Shown here: in pieces, positions 1-6,163 of the stretch
Numbering within the stretch: the first letter of the stretch is position 1
Layout: each line of letters begins with the position of its first letter
Source: an uncultured Microcaldota archaeon
GTDB taxonomy: Archaea; Micrarchaeota; Micrarchaeia; Micrarchaeales; Micrarchaeaceae
DNA: 16,745 nucleotides
Assembly (NCBI GenBank): GCA_903858385.1
Contig: CAIOIN010000037.1
Coordinates: forward strand, 1 to 16,745
Reading direction: 5' to 3'
Notes under the pieces: generated by a model
The model's database searches: none
Told to the model about the DNA's origin: nothing
What the model saw: the letters and a program-made list of their open reading frames with translations, nothing else
Program-made: the position numbers and the translations under genes

Positions 1-239
1 AGCACATATCTATGGCGCAAGAGGTCATAGAGAAGGCATGCCAGGAGGGCAAACCCAACGTCATAACAGACTATCTCAACGACCTCTCGTCAGAGTTCTC
101 CAAGTTCTACGAGAACTGCCCTGTCCTGAAGGCGGAGGAGAAGAAGATTGGACTTAGGCTTGAAATCACAAAAATGTTCAAAGAAACCTCTGCAATGATG
201 CTTGGCCTCCTTGGGATAGAAGCGCTTTCCAAGATGTAA
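1..239 (+). CDS. argS: Arginyl-tRNA synthetase, C-terminal end (5' truncated by window edge)
   Basis: The reading frame is open from the window edge (codons from base 3), so the ATG at 12 is probably internal. The 78 visible residues look like the end of the DALR anticodon-binding domain of class I ArgRS: a YLNDLSSEFSKFYENCPVL segment, then an RLEI..MF helix and the terminal LGLLGIEALSKM, matching the family pattern of a YL-LA-F-FY-CPVL block followed by a GL-LLGI-A--M ending. The enzyme charges tRNA-Arg in the cytoplasm. A tRNA-Arg(CCT) gene follows 54 bases downstream on the same strand, which supports the assignment. The catalytic core with HIGH/KMSKS motifs lies outside the window, so activity cannot be judged. 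Confidence 0.85.
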   Translation, partial: HISMAQEVIEKACQEGKPNVITDYLNDLSSEFSKFYENCPVLKAEEKKIGLRLEITKMFKETSAMMLGLLGIEALSKM

Positions 240-257
240 CTGCCTGATGGCATGGGG

Positions 258-267
258 TTATTAAAAG
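258..267 (+). promoter_or_regulatory. Candidate TATA box for tRNA-Arg
   Basis: An A/T-rich TTATTAAAAG element is centred about 31 bases before the first base of the tRNA, the usual archaeal distance from TATA box to a transcript starting at or just before the mature 5' end. A second A/T stretch (TATAATAT, about 280-287) is too close to be the TATA box. Confidence 0.45.
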
Positions 268-293
268 TTAAGAATTATACTATAATATCGTAT

Positions 294-368
294 GGGCCTG
301 TAGCTCAGCTTGGATAGAGCGGCATCCTCCTAAGGTGAAGGTCGTGGGTTCAAATCCCACCAGGCCCG
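294..368 (+). tRNA. tRNA-Arg (anticodon CCT)
   Basis: A full cloverleaf folds by eye. The acceptor stem GGGCCTG (294-300) pairs with CAGGCCC (361-367), with discriminator G368. The D arm is GCTC...GAGC (303-320) with GG in the loop. The anticodon loop CTCCTAA gives anticodon CCT, reading AGG. The T arm is GTGGG-TTCAAAT-CCCAC (346-360 region). The variable loop has five bases. No intron is present and the CCA end is not encoded. The first anticodon-stem pair (27-43) appears to be a G-A mismatch. AGG is a common arginine codon in the genes of this window. The neighbour upstream is argS. Confidence 0.95.
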
Positions 369-378
369 TGTTCTGTAG

Positions 379-390
379 AAAAAGCTTAAG
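379..390 (+). promoter_or_regulatory. Weak candidate TATA element before the DAHP synthase leader
   Basis: An AAAAAGCTTAAG stretch lies where a promoter for the downstream leader would be expected; initiation about 25 bases later would fall near 410-415, before the ATG at 426. The match to an archaeal TATA box (TTTATATA-like) is poor. Read-through from the tRNA is an alternative. Confidence 0.25.
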
Positions 391-425
391 AACGATTGCA
401 TTCTAACAGACACTTACGCGGTAGA

Positions 426-497
426 ATGTCAATAATGTCATTTGAGTTTAGTCAGAGGAGTATGCCTGCCGGATGGCGGTATAGCTTCCTCTTGTAA
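426..497 (+). CDS. Putative aromatic-rich leader peptide upstream of DAHP synthase
   Basis: A 23-codon frame starts at ATG 426 (second in-frame ATG at 435) and ends at TAA 495-497. It contains three Phe, one Trp and one Tyr; the second half reads MPAGWRYSFLL. It lies directly upstream of the gene for the first enzyme of aromatic amino acid synthesis, and its Trp, Tyr and last Phe codons fall in the 3' half of a strong RNA hairpin. A weak GGTAG precedes the first ATG. This resembles a bacterial attenuation leader peptide. However, a random frame of this length would reach five aromatic residues a few percent of the time, and such control is not established in archaea. No conservation evidence is available. 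Treat as a hypothesis. Confidence 0.25.
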   Translation: MSIMSFEFSQRSMPAGWRYSFLL

Positions 498-615
498 TGT
501 CCCAGACAGCGCAAGCAGCCTCTTTCTCGTGTTCCTATGGCAAAGTTGCATAACCCATAGGGCATCTCTGTCAGTTTTCAATCATAACGCACCAAGCAGC
601 TCTGCTGCTTGCGCT
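454..615 (+). promoter_or_regulatory. Structured RNA leader with mutually exclusive helices, upstream of DAHP synthase
   Basis: Three helices can be drawn by hand. First, a hairpin at 454-492: AGAGGA with TCCTCT, then TATGCC with GGTATA/GG, closing on GCC-GGAT-GGC, about 16 pairs with one bulged T. Second, CCTATGG (534-540) pairs with CCATAGG (555-561). Third, AGCGCAAGCAGC (508-519) is a perfect 12-base complement of GCTGCTTGCGCT (604-615). The 3' strand of the third helix can instead pair with the adjacent AAGCAGC (594-600) in a tight hairpin with loop TCT, because 594-600 repeats 513-519. The two pairings exclude each other, as in riboswitches and attenuators. A free-standing small RNA is an alternative. 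I could not match it to SRP RNA, RNase P RNA, 5S rRNA or a C/D or H/ACA guide RNA. Confidence 0.4.
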
Positions 616-628
616 ATTTCTCGCTAAA

Positions 629-1594
629 GTGGTTGAAATGACGACAACGATAGAAAAAACGGACATCCAAGATCCGAAGGGCGGCGCAATAGGCGCGATC
701 ACGATAGAGTCATCTTTCCAATTGTACGGCAGGCACCTCGATGTGATGCAGCACACGGCGCATGGCAGGAAGGTAATGGAGAACGGGCGCATACTCGACA
801 CCTCGAAGCCGGTGCTGGCCAGCAGGAGCTGGAAACACGATAACACGGCAGTGCAGGTCGGGAACGTAACAATCGGCAGCGATAAGCTGGTGGTGATGGC
901 CGGCCCTTGCTCTGTCGAGAGTGAGGGGCAGATGTGGGACACCGCAGTCGCCGTGAAGAAGTCTGGAGCAGCTATGCTGCGCGGCGGAGCCTTCAAACCG
1001 CGCACAAGCCCGTATTCCTTCCAAGGATTCGGCGAAGAGGGCTTGAAGATACTGAAGGATGTTGGAATGAAGCTCGGCATGCCAGTCGTATCCGAGATAC
1101 TCTCACCAGATCAGATGGAAATGTTCAAGCGCATAGGCATAGACATGGTCCAGATCGGTGCAAGGAATGCGCAGAACTACGATCTGATAAGCGAAGTTGC
1201 ACGGTCTGGGATACCAATGCTGCTGAAAAGAGGGCCTGGGAGCACGCTGGACGAGTGGATGGGCGCGGCGGAGTACGCTCTGCTCAGGGGCAATGGCAAT
1301 GTCGTGCTCTGCGAGCGCGGCATCAGAACCTTCTCAAACGACATGAGATACACCTTAGACATCCCCGGAATATTCTCCATGCAGCGCATGACGCATCTTC
1401 CGATAGGCGCAGATCCGAGCCATGCAGCCGGGAAGACTGAGAACGTGGCGCCATTGACGTTTGCTGCGAATGGGGTTGGGATTTCGTTCCTATTGATAGA
1501 GGTGCACTGCAATCCCGATGAGGCGTTAAGCGACGCCGAGCAGCAGCTTAATCCAATACAGTTCGAAAACCTAATGGGGAGTTTAAGAAGGTAA
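629..1594 (+). CDS. aroF: 3-deoxy-7-phosphoheptulonate (DAHP) synthase, type I, KDPS-like subfamily
   Basis: This enzyme joins phosphoenolpyruvate and erythrose 4-phosphate, the first step of the shikimate pathway, in the cytoplasm. The TIM-barrel core is clear: AGPCSVES (from residue 91), GGAFKPRTSPYSFQG (119-133, substrate loop), QIGARN (175-180), LLKRGPGST, ADPSHAAGK (261-269) and IEVH...ALSDAEQQL. The four metal ligands expected from the Thermotoga enzyme appear as Cys94, His265, Glu291 and Asp302, with nearly identical spacing. The first ~65 residues do not clearly match the ferredoxin-like regulatory domain of the Thermotoga enzyme. Start choice is uncertain: GTG 629 or ATG 638, the latter preceded by GTGG; the frame is open upstream to 554 but offers no good start. 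A His-rich gene follows 9 bases later. Confidence 0.94.
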   Translation: MVEMTTTIEKTDIQDPKGGAIGAITIESSFQLYGRHLDVMQHTAHGRKVMENGRILDTSKPVLASRSWKHDNTAVQVGNVTIGSDKLVVMAGPCSVESEGQMWDTAVAVKKSGAAMLRGGAFKPRTSPYSFQGFGEEGLKILKDVGMKLGMPVVSEILSPDQMEMFKRIGIDMVQIGARNAQNYDLISEVARSGIPMLLKRGPGSTLDEWMGAAEYALLRGNGNVVLCERGIRTFSNDMRYTLDIPGIFSMQRMTHLPIGADPSHAAGKTENVAPLTFAANGVGISFLLIEVHCNPDEALSDAEQQLNPIQFENLMGSLRR

Positions 1595-1603
1595 GGTGGA
1601 AAA

Positions 1604-1807
1604 ATGGCACATGGTCACAAACACTATAAAGGGCACAATCACCACGATCCCTTTGACATAAACAGATACAACTACGGTAATCTATTGCGGAGAGACGGTA
1701 CGTTGCGGCATGCCAACTCGCCTTCAAATTCTGCTCGTATAGCAAACGGTCAAAATACGCAGCCAAACGTGATATCCTCGGGTAACCCACACATACAGAA
1801 GAGATAA
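1604..1807 (+). CDS. Small histidine-rich protein (hypothetical)
   Basis: A 67-residue protein starts at ATG 1604 behind a textbook GGTGG ribosome-binding site (1595-1599) that touches the DAHP synthase stop codon, so the two are almost certainly one operon. The first 14 residues hold six His (HGHKHYKGHNHH), a pattern typical of divalent-metal binding. The rest is Asn/Ser/Arg-rich, without hydrophobic segments or Cys, and is probably disordered and cytoplasmic. I do not recognise a family. Because type I DAHP synthases need a divalent metal, a metal store or delivery role is possible but only inferred from position. The gene ends 5 bases from the convergent minus-strand gene. Confidence 0.65.
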   Translation: MAHGHKHYKGHNHHDPFDINRYNYGNLLRRDGTLRHANSPSNSARIANGQNTQPNVISSGNPHIQKR

Positions 1808-1812
1808 CCGGT

Positions 1813-2286
1813 CTACTCTGGCGGCAGCTTTGGCAGCGTCTTCTCTTCCGCAGGTGTACCTTGAGTATTCTCTTCCTGAGCTGTTGCCTTTCCTCCGCGC
1901 TTGTTCTGTTTTTCTACTCTCGCGTTTGCGAATTCGACGTTCAGATCCTCTGGTGCGGTGCTGTCCATCCAGGCCTTTATGTATGTGGCTATATTCTTGA
2001 ACGGCTTGGTGAACCTGTCAGTCATCATGTAAGCGTTATCTTCATGCTTCAGCATTCCTACTTCCACTGCAAAATCAAGATACCTCTTTGCCGTCGATAT
2101 CGGTATGTTCTTCGGCACCTGCCTTAGCCTGAGCTGCCCGTTCTTTTTCACTTCCAGAAGAAGGGACGAGAACCTGTAAGCCTCGGTCTCGTTGTCGAAA
2201 AAGACCTTTGCAATTTCCTTTACGTTGACGTTCTTGAGTTTCTCCTTGAGCGGAGCATCCTCGAACTCCCAGTATTTTATGGGCAA
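1813..2286 (-). CDS. Winged-helix-like protein with disordered C-terminal tail
   Basis: The likely start is TTG at 2286: the only stop-free upstream codons lack another start, and a GGTG lies about 7 bases before it. The 157-residue product has a region around residues 40-110 that reads like a winged helix-turn-helix: LRQVPKNIPISTAKRYLDFA looks like the turn and recognition helix, followed by VGMLKHEDNAYMMTD as the wing, then a helix with KPFKNIATYIKAWM. The last ~40 residues are Lys/Gln/Glu/Pro-rich and probably unstructured. It follows the DRG GTPase gene by 24 bases on the same strand, suggesting co-transcription. A DNA-binding or transcription-factor role is an inference from fold-like pattern only; I do not recognise an exact family. 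Confidence 0.7.
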   Translation of the reverse strand: MPIKYWEFEDAPLKEKLKNVNVKEIAKVFFDNETEAYRFSSLLLEVKKNGQLRLRQVPKNIPISTAKRYLDFAVEVGMLKHEDNAYMMTDRFTKPFKNIATYIKAWMDSTAPEDLNVEFANARVEKQNKRGGKATAQEENTQGTPAEEKTLPKLPPE

Positions 2287-2310
2287 AGCAACACCAACAG
2301 CGTTACTGTA

Positions 2311-3414
2311 TCATTTTATCTTTATAAACGTTATCACGTCCCCGTCCTTGAGCACGTGCTCTGAGCCGACCCTCTGCTTGCCGAACTTCGAGCTCGGTCC
2401 TGTCACAATCGCGCTCTTCAGCTCGTCGGCCAATTCCGTGTGGAGCTTCTTTGCCGCGTCTATGACCTTCGAATTTCTGTGCAATATCACCGGCATCTTC
2501 TGCTCGTCCTCGGTCCTCGGTTTCAGGTACACCGTTATTATGTCGAGGTTCCGGTATATGCAATCCTTCAGCGCATCGATGTTTCTGTTCTGCGTAGCGC
2601 TGACCGGTATGACCTCTATCTTGTACAGCTCAGAAAGCCTCTTCGCCACCCTTTCATAATCCTTGTTCGTGTCTATCTTGTTCAGCACGACTATGGCCTT
2701 CATGTAGTGCGCATTGCCCGTGGCTATGGCTATGATGTCGTCTATGCCCATGCGCTCCTCTATCTTCACCTTCGCGCCGTACATCCCTAAGCTCGTCAGC
2801 ACCTCCTTCAGATAAGCGTCGTCTATCCCGGACTTGTTGACCTCGAATTCCAGGCTCTTGTTCAGGCCCGTCTCGATTATCCTGAATTTCGGCCTGCGCT
2901 CGTTTATGCGGACTCCAAGCGCCTTCAGCTCTCCCAGAAGTATGCCAAGATGGTCCGTGTTGTTCACGTCGATGACAAAGATGACAAGATCCGACACGCG
3001 CATCGCTCCTATCACCGCCTTTCCGCCGCCAAGCCCGATGTGCGCGCCCTCTATGATCCCGGGCATGTCAAACACCTGTATGTGCGCGTCGTGGTAAACC
3101 ATCGTACCCGGTATTATCGTCGTGGTCGTGAACGCATACTCTGCAGTCTTAGACTTGGTGTTGGTCAAGACATTTATGAGGGATGATTTGCCGACGCTAG
3201 GGAAACCCACCAATGCCACAGTAGCGTCTCCGGACTTCTTCACGAAGAAGCCAGCACCTTTTGCATTCCTGCTGGTGCTGATGATCTTCTTTATCTCGGC
3301 CATCTTGTGCCTGAGCGCTCCGACTGCCTTGTTGGTCGCCTTGTTGTCCTTCGTCTTAGAGTATTCCTCCTTAAGCTCTTCCAATCGCTTTTCGAGGCCC
3401 TCCTTGTCTACCAT
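2311..3414 (-). CDS. DRG/Rbg family GTP-binding protein (Obg superfamily, TGS domain)
   Basis: This 367-residue GTPase belongs to the developmentally regulated GTP-binding group, ribosome-associated factors linked to translation. Visible elements in order: a charged N-terminal helical region (1-50); the G1 loop GFPSVGKSS (70-78); the Thr-rich switch I (FTTTTIIPG, 95-103); G3 DMPG (116-119) followed by the DRG-typical IIEGAHIGLGGG stretch; G4 NKID (245-248); G5 SAT (272-274); and a C-terminal TGS domain (about 292-367) ending in LKDGDVITFIKIK. Length matches the family. The start is ATG 3414, supported by GGTGA (3418-3422) five bases upstream. All nucleotide-binding motifs are intact. Transcription may start from the palindromic TATA box at 3493-3500. 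Confidence 0.95.
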   Translation of the reverse strand: MVDKEGLEKRLEELKEEYSKTKDNKATNKAVGALRHKMAEIKKIISTSRNAKGAGFFVKKSGDATVALVGFPSVGKSSLINVLTNTKSKTAEYAFTTTTIIPGTMVYHDAHIQVFDMPGIIEGAHIGLGGGKAVIGAMRVSDLVIFVIDVNNTDHLGILLGELKALGVRINERRPKFRIIETGLNKSLEFEVNKSGIDDAYLKEVLTSLGMYGAKVKIEERMGIDDIIAIATGNAHYMKAIVVLNKIDTNKDYERVAKRLSELYKIEVIPVSATQNRNIDALKDCIYRNLDIITVYLKPRTEDEQKMPVILHRNSKVIDAAKKLHTELADELKSAIVTGPSSKFGKQRVGSEHVLKDGDVITFIKIK

Positions 3415-3492
3415 ACTTCACCTTTTGAAAACAGAAAATAAAGTAAAATCCCATATACGCAAGTGCATACGAGTGTAAAATGTAAGTTGATA

Positions 3493-3500
3493 TTTATAAA
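3493..3500. promoter_or_regulatory. Perfectly palindromic TATA box between divergent genes
   Basis: TTTATAAA is its own reverse complement and sits between the DRG GTPase start (minus, 3414) and the 20-codon ORF start (plus, 3547). It could serve either direction: about 50 bases to the plus start and 82 to the minus start, and both starts carry Shine-Dalgarno-like sequences, consistent with short leaders. Confidence 0.5.
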
Positions 3501-3546
3501 CATTGTTAAATAAATTCGCATTGATGGGTTCAATGAAGTGACAAGA

Positions 3547-3609
3547 ATGGCAAAGAAAACAAAAAGGAAAGCAAGCAAGTCAAAGAAAGGAAAGAAAAAG
3601 GGCAGGTAA
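3547..3609 (+). CDS. 20-residue poly-basic microprotein (putative)
   Basis: The frame from ATG 3547 to TAA 3607-3609 encodes a 20-residue peptide, beginning MAKKTKRKASKSKK and ending GR, with 13 Lys/Arg. It has its own signals: a TATA box centred about 50 bases upstream, a GTGA ribosome-binding-site-like element 6 bases before the ATG, and a hairpin with T tract overlapping and following its stop. Such a peptide would bind RNA or DNA by charge; it resembles tiny basic ribosomal proteins such as eL41 in style, but not in sequence. The alternative is that the A-rich strand is simply the complement of a T-rich terminator for SRP54 on the minus strand, in which case the frame is accidental. Confidence 0.42.
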   Translation: MAKKTKRKASKSKKGKKKGR

Positions 3610-3641
3610 CAACCCCGCATAGGAAAGTTGTTGCCATTTTT
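3605..3641. terminator. Hairpin terminator, possibly bidirectional
   Basis: GGTAACAAC (3605-3613) pairs with GTTGTTGCC (3627-3635) over nine pairs with one wobble, followed on the plus strand by TTTTT (3637-3641) and again by T6 at 3656-3661. On the minus strand the same stem is followed by pyrimidine/T-rich sequence (complement of 3554-3600). It lies between the convergent 20-codon ORF and SRP54, so it could end both transcripts. Archaeal termination usually needs only the T tract. Confidence 0.45.
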
Positions 3642-3671
3642 GGCCTAAGTTTCTATTTTTTGTTTAATTTA

Positions 3672-4967
3672 TCACATCAGTCCCTTGAATCTCTTCTTCA
3701 TGCCCCTGTCGTTCTTGAACATGCCGAACATCTTCTTCATCTTGTTGAAATCCGATACGAGGGCGTGCACGTCCTTCTCGGTGGTGCCGCTGCCTTTTGC
3801 TATCCTCGCTATCCTGCCCGGCTGGTGCAGCAGTTTCTCGTCATTCCTCTCAGCCTTCGTCATCGATGATATTATTATCCTGTACTTGTTCAGCTTCTCC
3901 CCTCCCTGCTCCACCAGCTCCTTCGGAACGTCTGGAGCTCCCATCATGCCGAAGACGTTCTTCAGCGGCCCCATCTTCTCTATCGCCTTCAGTTGGGTGT
4001 AAAATGTGTCGAAGTTCAGCTCCTCCACGTCCATGTCCTCAGGCTTGATGTTGGCCTCCTTCACCGCAGCCTGCACGTGCTCCACCAGCGCGCCTATGTT
4101 GGGTATGCCGAGAAGTCCGCCTATGAACTTGTTCGCGTCGAACGGTTCGATGTCATTGAGCTTCTCGCCCATGCCTATGAACATGGCTCTCGCCTTTGCC
4201 GCATTTGCAGCGCTCAGCGCACCTCCGCCCTTGCCGGAGCCGTCCATCTTCGTTACCAGCACTCCGGATATCTTGACTGCCCTGTCGAATTCCCTCGCCT
4301 GACGTCCTGCTATCTGGCCTATGTCCGCGCTTATCACGAGCAGCTTCTCATCCGGGTCGAATGCGCCGGAGACATCCTTCAATTCCTTAGTGAGATTTTC
4401 GTCGAGCGCGCTCCTGCCGCTCGTGTCGCATATGACAACCTGCTTGCCCTTGAACTTCTCCAATGCCTGTTTGACTATCTTGACTGGGTCTTTCTCCTTT
4501 TCGTCGCCGTAGAAGGGCACGTTCGCCTGCTCAGCCAGCGTCTTGAGCTGCCTGTAAGCTGCCGGCCTTGAAACGTCGCAGCATATCAGCGCAGCGCTGA
4601 GCCCTCGGTCCTGGTAGAACTTCGCGAGCTTCGCCGCACTTGTCGTCTTCCCTGATCCGTACAATCCCAAAAGAAGTATGCGCCGCGCCGCCATCTCCGG
4701 CACGTACGATGCGCCGAGCAGCTTCACCAGCTCGTCATAGACTATGTTCGTGATGTAATCCTTTGCTGGCAATCCAGATGGCGGCTTGCTCTTCAGCGCC
4801 CTTTCCTCGACGCTCTTGGTGAATTCCAAAACAAGCGATACCTCTACGTCAGCGCTCAGCAGCGTCTTCTGGAGCTCCTTGCTGAACTCCTTTATCGTTG
4901 AGGCGTCTATTATCGTGGCTCTGGTGAGCTTCGCTATGGCCTGCCTTAGGCCCTCTCCCAAATCCAT
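3672..4967 (-). CDS. srp54: Signal recognition particle 54 kDa protein (SRP54/Ffh), GTPase
   Basis: SRP54 binds SRP RNA and signal peptides and docks nascent chains on the membrane receptor FtsY. The 431-residue length is normal. Domains in order: N four-helix domain (1-90); G domain with G1 GLYGSGKTT (101-109), DVSRPAAYRQL (131-141), G3 DTSGR (181-185, where DTAGR is usual), and TKMDGSGKGGGALS (239-252); then the M domain (about 315-431) with the MGPLKNVFGMM loop, KYRIIISSMTKAER and the RNA-binding helix-turn segment HQPGRIARIAKGSG. The Met-rich C-terminus (KMKKMFGMF) is typical. The ATG at 4967 has no Shine-Dalgarno; a TATA element centred near 5000 implies a leaderless or very short-leader message. 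Confidence 0.98.
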   Translation of the reverse strand: MDLGEGLRQAIAKLTRATIIDASTIKEFSKELQKTLLSADVEVSLVLEFTKSVEERALKSKPPSGLPAKDYITNIVYDELVKLLGASYVPEMAARRILLLGLYGSGKTTSAAKLAKFYQDRGLSAALICCDVSRPAAYRQLKTLAEQANVPFYGDEKEKDPVKIVKQALEKFKGKQVVICDTSGRSALDENLTKELKDVSGAFDPDEKLLVISADIGQIAGRQAREFDRAVKISGVLVTKMDGSGKGGGALSAANAAKARAMFIGMGEKLNDIEPFDANKFIGGLLGIPNIGALVEHVQAAVKEANIKPEDMDVEELNFDTFYTQLKAIEKMGPLKNVFGMMGAPDVPKELVEQGGEKLNKYRIIISSMTKAERNDEKLLHQPGRIARIAKGSGTTEKDVHALVSDFNKMKKMFGMFKNDRGMKKRFKGLM

Positions 4968-4994
4968 ACAATCTTATTAAAGCTATGAATTTCC

Positions 4995-5006
4995 ATTTAT
5001 ATATTT
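4995..5006. promoter_or_regulatory. Shared TATA box for divergent SRP54 and glycosyltransferase genes
   Basis: ATTTATATATTT has a palindromic TATATA core (4998-5003). Its centre is about 33 bases from both the SRP54 ATG (4967, minus) and the glycosyltransferase TTG (5033, plus). With initiation about 25 bases from the TATA centre, both messages would begin within about 10 bases of their start codons. No other good TATA element lies in this 65-base gap. Confidence 0.6.
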
Positions 5007-5032
5007 GTTTGTCTAATAGAAATCGTGGTGCC

Positions 5033-6163
5033 TTGAAGGTCCTAATGACGCAATCGAATCTAACGCTAAAGGGCGGCGCCGAGCGAGTCGTGCTGAAGAT
5101 TGCGCAGCATTACGACGCGAAGATATACACTGCAGAATACGACCAGAACAGTACCTTCGAGGAATTCAAGGATCTCGATATTAATGTGGTGAAAAAGGGC
5201 ATCGTGACGAGCATGCTGCCCTACGGCCGCGTCTCCCAAGGGCTGCACTACGGGCTCTCTTTCTACGGCCTGAAGATAAAAGAAGATTATGACGTGATAA
5301 ACGCGCACATAGCCCCCAGCCACTGGATCAGGAACCGTAACGAGCGCGTTCTATGGTACGTGCACACCCCGCTGAGGGATCTGTACGACCTTTACCAATA
5401 CAGGCTGTCGCTGAAGAAAAGCTACCAAAAACCCGTACACATCATGGGCACTAGCGCGGCAAGGATATTGGACCAATCGGTCGTGAAAAAGATCGAAGGG
5501 ATGGTGGCCAACAGCGAAAACACCCAATCAAGAATCAGGAAATATTACCGCAGAGAAGCCAAGGTCATCGGCGGCGGCATAGACTACGAAAACTACAAGA
5601 ACGACGGCGACGGAAGGTACTTCCTGTACCCGTCAAGGATATCGCCGAACAAGCGCCAGGAATACGCGATAAACGCCTTCGAGATCTTCAAAAGAAGAAC
5701 GAAAGGGTACAAGCTAATAATCACCGGCGCGGTGTCAAGAGATCTGGCCTATCGGAATTATTATCTCAAGATCAAGGATTTGGCAAAAAAAGTGGGCGAC
5801 GTGAAAATCATAGCGAATGCGAGCGACGAGGCAATGAAAAAGCTGTATTCGAGGTCCACTGCCGTGCTCTATACCCCCATCAACGAGGATTACGGGCTGG
5901 TGCCGCTGGAGGGCATGGCCAGCTCCAAGCCGGTCATATCGGTCAACGAGGGCGGCCCAAGAGAGAACATAACGAACGGAAAGACTGGTTTCCTGATAAA
6001 CAGCGAAAGCGACATGGCGAACGCAATGCGGCTTCTTGCAGACAACCCGTCAATCGCCGAGAAGTGCGGCAAACTGGCGAGAAAAAGCGTCATCGCAGAG
6101 CATTCCTGGAAGGAATTCTTCAAAGCCTTCGACAAGGAATTAAGGAAAATAAGCGACCGTTAG
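5033..6163 (+). CDS. Glycosyltransferase family 4 (GT-B fold)
   Basis: The 376-residue product transfers an activated sugar to an unidentified acceptor (glycan, lipid or glycoprotein), probably at the inner membrane face. The N-terminal half starts with the donor/acceptor glycine loop (LKGGAERV, residues 12-19). The C-terminal half has the GT4 signature: FLYPSRISPNKRQEYAI, then EDYGLVPLE (an E-x7-E motif near residues 285-293) and KPVISVNEGGPRENI. I chose TTG 5033 over the in-frame ATG 4985 because the TATA box (4995-5006) lies downstream of that ATG, GGTG sits just before the TTG, and the protein then begins MKVLMTQ as typical relatives do. The stop overlaps the convergent TBP-like gene by 4 bases. 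The acceptor cannot be deduced. Confidence 0.9.
   Translation: MKVLMTQSNLTLKGGAERVVLKIAQHYDAKIYTAEYDQNSTFEEFKDLDINVVKKGIVTSMLPYGRVSQGLHYGLSFYGLKIKEDYDVINAHIAPSHWIRNRNERVLWYVHTPLRDLYDLYQYRLSLKKSYQKPVHIMGTSAARILDQSVVKKIEGMVANSENTQSRIRKYYRREAKVIGGGIDYENYKNDGDGRYFLYPSRISPNKRQEYAINAFEIFKRRTKGYKLIITGAVSRDLAYRNYYLKIKDLAKKVGDVKIIANASDEAMKKLYSRSTAVLYTPINEDYGLVPLEGMASSKPVISVNEGGPRENITNGKTGFLINSESDMANAMRLLADNPSIAEKCGKLARKSVIAEHSWKEFFKAFDKELRKISDR

Noticed and set aside
400..620. SRP RNA, RNase P RNA or 5S rRNA in the structured leader
   Set aside because: I checked for the helix 8 GGAA/AGCAGC pair, RNase P P4 motifs and the 5S pattern; AGCAGC occurs, but the surrounding pairing does not fit.
442..627. 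A 61-codon plus-strand frame starting with TTG in the DAHP synthase leader
   Set aside because: No ribosome-binding site, composition not protein-like, and it overlaps strong RNA helices.
571..1080. A 169-codon minus-strand frame opposite DAHP synthase
   Set aside because: Antisense to a gene with intact catalytic residues; low-complexity composition and no start signals.
3408..3620. A 70-codon hydrophobic minus-strand frame spanning the promoter region
   Set aside because: It runs through the palindromic TATA box and the hairpin and overlaps the DRG start; its Phe-rich sequence is the complement of A-rich DNA.
4985..5032. N-terminal extension of the glycosyltransferase from ATG 4985
   Set aside because: The TATA box (4995-5006) lies downstream of that ATG, so the transcript should start after it; TTG 5033 has GGTG upstream and gives the usual N-terminus.
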